A stretch of 10,211 nt of DNA, taken from assembly GCA_022572335.1 (NCBI GenBank), contig JACZWD010000085.1:1-10211 (forward strand), in the 5' to 3' direction. Position numbers and translations under genes: made by a program. The DNA is from Pseudomonadota bacterium (GTDB lineage: Bacteria > Pseudomonadota > Alphaproteobacteria > Rhodospirillales > 2-02-FULL-58-16). The notes beneath the pieces are model-generated. The model saw nothing but the letters and a program-made list of their open reading frames with translations, did not search any database and was not told where the DNA came from. Shown piece after piece: positions 7,140 through 10,211 of this stretch. Every line of letters starts with the position of its first letter. The stretch's first letter is position 1.

Positions 7140-9036
7140 GGCGTCCCGGCACCCGCCGTGTTTCACGTGAAACGGCGCCGCGCCGGCCGTTGGCCCGGTG
7201 CACGTAGGCCAAAAGGGCGGTCAGGGCGGCCGGCGTGACACCGGAGATGCGGGCGGCGGCGCCCAGGGTCGCCGGACGGGCGTGGGCCAGCTTGGAACGC
7301 GCTTCCGTGGACAGGGCCGGGATGGCGTCGAAATCCAGGTCCGCCGGCAGGTGCAGGGATTCGTCCCGGCGGAAGGCCCGGATGTCCGCTTCCTGGCGCT
7401 CCAGGTAGCCGGCGTACCGGGCCTCGATTTCCAGCTGCCCGGCGATCCGCGGCGCGATCGCGCCGACCTCCGGCCAGATCGCGGCCAGGCGCTCCATGTC
7501 CATGCCCGGGTAGGCGAGCAATTCGCGGGCGGTGCGCCTTACCCCGTCCATGGAGATCGTCATTCCCTTACCGCGCAAGGTGTTGGGCGTCGCCGTCAGG
7601 CCGTCCAGGGTCCTGGCGCCGTCCTTCAGGGCCTTCTCCTTGGCGGCGAAAACCCGCCTGCGCCGGGCCGACACGCAGCCGATGCGGGCCCCTTTCGGGG
7701 TCAGGCGCTGGTCCGCATTGTCGGCCCGCAGGAGCAGCCGGTATTCGGCCCGCGAGGTGAACATGCGGTAGGGTTCGGCGGTGCCGAGGGTCACCAGGTC
7801 GTCGATCAGGACGCCGATGTAGGCGTCGGCCCGGTCCAATACGAAGGGTCCGTCGCCGGCGGCGGCCCGGGCGGCGTTGATGCCGGCCATCAGGCCCTGC
7901 ACGGCGGCCTCCTCGTAGCCCGTGGTGCCGTTGATCTGGCCGGCAAGGTAGAGCCCCGGCACCCGGTGGGTCTCCAGGCTCGGGTGCAGCTCCCGGGGAT
8001 CGATGAAGTCGTACTCGATGGCGTACCCGGGGCGCAGCATGACCGCCCTTTCCAGGCCCGGGATGGTCTTCAGAAGTTCCAGCTGCACCTCCCTGGGCAG
8101 GGACGTCGAGATGCCGTTGGGGTAGACCGTGTGGTCGTCGAGCCCTTCCGGCTCCAGGAAAATCTGGTGCCGCCGGCGGTCGGCGAAGCGCACCACCTTG
8201 TCCTCTATGGACGGGCAGTAGCGCGGGCCGGTGCCCTCGATCTGGCCCGAATACATGGGCGCCCGGTGCAGGTTGGCGCGGATGAGGGCGTGGGTCCCGG
8301 GCGTCGTGCCGGTGATGTGGCAGTTCACCTGGGGCGTCTCGATGCGCCGGGTGAGGAAGGAGAACGGCACCGGGGGATCGTCGCCCGGCTGCACCTCCAG
8401 CCCGTCGTAGCGGATGGTACGGCCGTCCAGGCGCGGCGGCGTGCCCGTCTTCAGGCGGCCAAGGGCGAACCCCAGGCGCTTGAACGTGTAGGCCAGCCCG
8501 ACGGCGGGCCTGTCGCCCACCCGTCCCGCCGGAATCTGCTCCTCGCCGACGTGGATCATGCCCCTGAGGAAGGTGCCGGTGGTCACCACCACGGCCCCGG
8601 CGCCGATGTCTCCGCCCCCGGCCGTGCGCACCCCGGCGAGGGCCCCGTCGGCATCGAAGACCAGATCCTCGACGGCGTCGGCGCGGATGGTCAATCCGCG
8701 CTGCCGGCGAAGGCAGGACAGCACGGCCTGCCGGTAAAGCTTGCGGTCGGCCTGGGCGCGCGGGCCGCGGACGGCGGGGCCCTTGCTCCCGTTGAGGATG
8801 CGGAACTGGATGCCGGCCCGGTCGATGGCCCGGCCCATCACCCCGTCCAGGGCGTCGACCTCGCGCACCAGCTGGCCCTTGGCCAGGCCGCCGATGGCCG
8901 GGTTGCACGACATTTCGCCGATGGTCTCGAGCCGGTGGGTGAGCAACAGGGTGCGGGCGCCGAGGCGGGCGGCGGCGGCGGCCGCCTCGCTGCCGGCGTG
9001 GCCTCCTCCGACCACGATGACGTCATACATCGCCAT
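7105..9036 (-). CDS. mnmG: tRNA uridine-5-carboxymethylaminomethyl modification enzyme MnmG
   Basis: MnmG (GidA) is an FAD- and NADH-using enzyme that, with MnmE, installs cmnm5 at wobble uridine 34 of certain tRNAs. The 643 residues exceed the usual length slightly (629 in E. coli). The FAD-binding GGGHAG is at 10-15, SCNPAIGG at 43-50 and LNGSKGPAVRGPRAQ at 81-95, with CPSIEDKVVRF further on; the conserved cysteines of the SCNPAIGG and CPSIEDK motifs are present. The helical C-terminal domain ends conventionally near ALTALLAYVHR. About 29 extra residues follow, including VSRET, which is the translation of the embedded parS site. ATG 9036 has no Shine-Dalgarno sequence and lies at the predicted transcription start; a second ATG two codons on (9030) is also possible. 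First gene of the mnmG-rsmG-parA-parB operon. Confidence 0.97.
   Translation of the reverse strand: MAMYDVIVVGGGHAGSEAAAAAARLGARTLLLTHRLETIGEMSCNPAIGGLAKGQLVREVDALDGVMGRAIDRAGIQFRILNGSKGPAVRGPRAQADRKLYRQAVLSCLRRQRGLTIRADAVEDLVFDADGALAGVRTAGGGDIGAGAVVVTTGTFLRGMIHVGEEQIPAGRVGDRPAVGLAYTFKRLGFALGRLKTGTPPRLDGRTIRYDGLEVQPGDDPPVPFSFLTRRIETPQVNCHITGTTPGTHALIRANLHRAPMYSGQIEGTGPRYCPSIEDKVVRFADRRRHQIFLEPEGLDDHTVYPNGISTSLPREVQLELLKTIPGLERAVMLRPGYAIEYDFIDPRELHPSLETHRVPGLYLAGQINGTTGYEEAAVQGLMAGINAARAAAGDGPFVLDRADAYIGVLIDDLVTLGTAEPYRMFTSRAEYRLLLRADNADQRLTPKGARIGCVSARRRRVFAAKEKALKDGARTLDGLTATPNTLRGKGMTISMDGVRRTARELLAYPGMDMERLAAIWPEVGAIAPRIAGQLEIEARYAGYLERQEADIRAFRRDESLHLPADLDFDAIPALSTEARSKLAHARPATLGAAARISGVTPAALTALLAYVHRANGRRGAVSRETRRVPGRHGSQAPSAPFS
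7159..7174. other. parS site in the mnmG/rsmG junction
   Basis: TGTTTCACGTGAAACG matches 15 of 16 bases of the classical parS sequence TGTTTCACGTGAAACA and has the full 12-bp palindrome TTTCACGTGAAA at 7161-7172. It is the ParB loading site. It lies inside the C-terminal extension of mnmG, where it encodes VSRET, and just upstream of the rsmG ATG, about 1.45 kb from the parB start. Confidence 0.93.
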
Positions 9037-9042
9037 GGCGGG

Positions 9043-9071
9043 AATTTAGGGTCGGGCCCCCGCCAAGTCAA
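9043..9071 (-). promoter_or_regulatory. Sigma-70-type promoter of mnmG, likely leaderless
   Basis: Minus strand -35 TTGACT (9066-9071) and -10 TAAATT (9043-9048) are separated by exactly 17 bases, matching TTGACA/TATAAT at 5 of 6 and 4 of 6 positions. Counting seven bases from the -10 element puts transcription start at 9036, the A of the mnmG ATG. The absence of a Shine-Dalgarno sequence fits a leaderless message. It would drive mnmG, rsmG, parA and parB separately from mnmE. Confidence 0.6.
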
Positions 9072-9126
9072 ACGGTGCCGGGGGCAGGCACGCGGATTCC
9101 CTATTGTCCTGTCCCGGTGAGTCGTT

Positions 9127-9146
9127 GCCGGCCCGTTCCGGCCGGC
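9127..9146. repeat. Hairpin between mnmE and mnmG
   Basis: GCCGGCC 9127-9133 pairs perfectly with GGCCGGC 9140-9146 around a 6-base loop. It lies downstream of the mnmE stop on its transcript. No T tract follows, so it could only be a Rho-independent terminator of a weak kind; it may simply mark the mnmE transcript end. Confidence 0.45.
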
Positions 9147-9153
9147 GCGCCCC

Positions 9154-9169
9154 GATTTCACGTGAAACA
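9154..9169. other. parS site directly behind mnmE
   Basis: GATTTCACGTGAAACA carries the complete 12-bp palindrome TTTCACGTGAAA at 9156-9167 and matches 14 of 16 bases of classical parS; the two mismatches are the outermost bases of one arm. It abuts the mnmE stop codon (9170-9172) and is about 2 kb from the other site, as expected for a ParB loading cluster next to parAB. Confidence 0.88.
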
Positions 9170-10211
9170 TCACTTGCCGATACAGAAATCCCGGAAGATC
9201 ACGTCCAGCATGTCCTCCACCCCCAGGCGCCCGGTAATCCGCGCCAGCGCCCGCGCCGCCAGGCGCAGGTCCTCGGCCGCCAGTTCCGGCGCCGGCGCCG
9301 CCAGGGACCGCCCCAGGGCCTGGCGGCATTCCTCCAGGGCCTCGCGGTGCCGCGCCCGGGTCAGCGCCGGGGAGGCGGAGACCAGGCAGCGCCTGGCCAC
9401 CTCGGCCTGAAGGGCCGCCAGCATGGCGTCGATCCCGGCCCCGGTGAGGACCGAAATTCCCATCGCCGGCCTGCCGTTGACCTCGAGCGGCGGGGCCGGG
9501 GCGCCGAGGTCCACCTTGTTGATGAGGACGATGGTGTCGGCGTCGACCAGGGCCGCCGTATGGGGGTCCACCCGGGGCCAAGTCTCGCCGTCGAACACGG
9601 CCAGTCTCAGGTCGGCGTCCCGGGCCCGCAGCCGGGCCCGGCGCACGCCTTCCAGTTCGACCCCGTCGAGGCCGTCGCGCAAACCGGCCGTGTCGGCCAC
9701 CACCGCCGGATACCCGCCGAGGTCCAGGTGGACCTCGATGACGTCCCGGGTGGTGCCCGCCGTGTGCGAGACGATGGCCGCGTCGCGCCGGGCCAACAGG
9801 TTGAGCAGGCTAGACTTTCCCGCGTTGGGAGGACCGATGATGGCGAGGTGGACGCCGTCGCGCAGGCGTTCCCCGCGGCGGTCGTCGCCGAGATGGCCGG
9901 CGATCTCGGTCTCGAGCTCCCCGACCGTCCGCCGCGCCGCCTCATCGACGCCCGGGGGCAGGTCCTCGTCGGAAAAGTCGATGGTCGCCTCGACGTGGGC
10001 CAGGGCGCCGAGAAGGCGCTCGCGCCAGGATTCGTAGAGCCGCCCCAGCTCCCCCTGCAACTGGCGCAGGGCCTGGCGCCGCTGGGCCTCGGTCTCGGCG
10101 TTGATCAGGTCGGCGAGGCCCTCGGCCGCGGTCAGGTCGAGCTTGCCGTTCTCGAAGGCGCGGCGGGTGTATTTCCCCGGCTCCGCCATCCCCCGCCCCC
10201 GGCACCCCCCC
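9170..10211 (-). CDS. mnmE: tRNA modification GTPase MnmE (5' partial)
   Basis: MnmE (TrmE) is a dimeric GTPase that works with MnmG on wobble uridine, using a formyl-tetrahydrofolate-derived carbon. About 346 codons are present; some 100 N-terminal residues lie beyond the window, so this is an edge truncation, not a broken gene. The frame stays open to 10210. The ATG at 10187-10189 is an internal methionine within the conserved ..AEPG.(F/Y)TRRAF segment, not a start. Counting from it, the G domain shows GPPNAGKS (119-126), TTRD (146-149), DTAGLRD (166-172) and NKVD (224-227). The protein ends FCIGK with the catalytic cysteine in place. PGKYTRRAF has Lys-Tyr where PGEFTRRAF is usual. It is separated from mnmG by 133 bp holding parS and the mnmG promoter. 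Confidence 0.96.
   Translation of the reverse strand, partial: GGCRGRGMAEPGKYTRRAFENGKLDLTAAEGLADLINAETEAQRRQALRQLQGELGRLYESWRERLLGALAHVEATIDFSDEDLPPGVDEAARRTVGELETEIAGHLGDDRRGERLRDGVHLAIIGPPNAGKSSLLNLLARRDAAIVSHTAGTTRDVIEVHLDLGGYPAVVADTAGLRDGLDGVELEGVRRARLRARDADLRLAVFDGETWPRVDPHTAALVDADTIVLINKVDLGAPAPPLEVNGRPAMGISVLTGAGIDAMLAALQAEVARRCLVSASPALTRARHREALEECRQALGRSLAAPAPELAAEDLRLAARALARITGRLGVEDMLDVIFRDFCIGK

Noticed and set aside
7140..7166. GTG start for rsmG at 7164-7166
   Set aside because: The GTG is the centre of the parS palindrome, no ribosome site precedes it, and the ATG at 7137-7139 gives a normal RsmG length.
9072..9098. Possible mnmE terminator hairpin GTGCC/GGCAC on the minus strand followed by GTTT
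   Set aside because: The stem is only 5 bp, the T run is three bases, and it runs into the -35 element of the mnmG promoter.
7198..9120. 640-residue open frame antisense to mnmG
   Set aside because: Long antisense frames are expected opposite GC-rich genes; the product is a Gly/Val/Arg-rich string with no family features, and it runs over the mnmG promoter region.
1..10211. CRISPR arrays, tRNA or rRNA genes, transposases, toxin-antitoxin or defence genes
   Set aside because: None are visible; apart from the repeat element all genes are conserved housekeeping genes.

Overview
This 10.2 kb window is GC-rich, densely packed bacterial DNA. Gene content, gene order and protein signatures point to an alphaproteobacterium, most likely from the Rhodospirillales or a neighbouring order. 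The clues are the CGFRSLYG-type LptE, a DUF3576-like gene end in front of leuS, and the mnmE-mnmG-rsmG-parA-parB block facing leuS-lptE-holA. The piece looks like a short assembly contig. Its first 12 bases equal the end of a common Illumina adapter, and its last 22 bases are almost pure G/C at a point where a gene is still open.

Layout. Bases 3-104 (+) hold the C-terminus of a small DUF3576-like protein. Bases 200-4297 (+) form a tight operon: leuS (leucyl-tRNA synthetase), lptE (LPS-assembly lipoprotein, overlapping leuS by 14 bp) and holA (DNA polymerase III delta, overlapping lptE by 4 bp). Bases 4298-4589 are the only long non-coding stretch. They lie between convergent operons and hold a multi-hairpin element that looks like a dispersed repeat, including a probable terminator for the minus-strand operon. 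Bases 4590-9036 (-) form a second operon read right to left: mnmG, rsmG, parA, parB, all overlapping. Bases 9170-10211 (-) hold mnmE without its N-terminal third or so of domain structure (about 100 residues missing).

How the parts work together. MnmE and MnmG together modify wobble uridines of tRNA, and RsmG methylates 16S rRNA. ParA and ParB segregate the chromosome by acting on parS. Two perfect 12-bp cores of the parS palindrome lie in this window. One is directly behind the mnmE stop codon. The other is inside the overlap zone of mnmG and rsmG. The window therefore carries its own centromere-like sites and probably lies near the chromosome origin.

This is a conserved housekeeping neighbourhood and I do not see a new biological system. 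The points most worth a second look are an 83-residue acidic, proline-rich tail on ParB, a promoter placed so that mnmG mRNA would start at its own ATG (leaderless), a parS site written into the MnmG C-terminal extension, the multi-hairpin intergenic element, and the adapter-like contig end.
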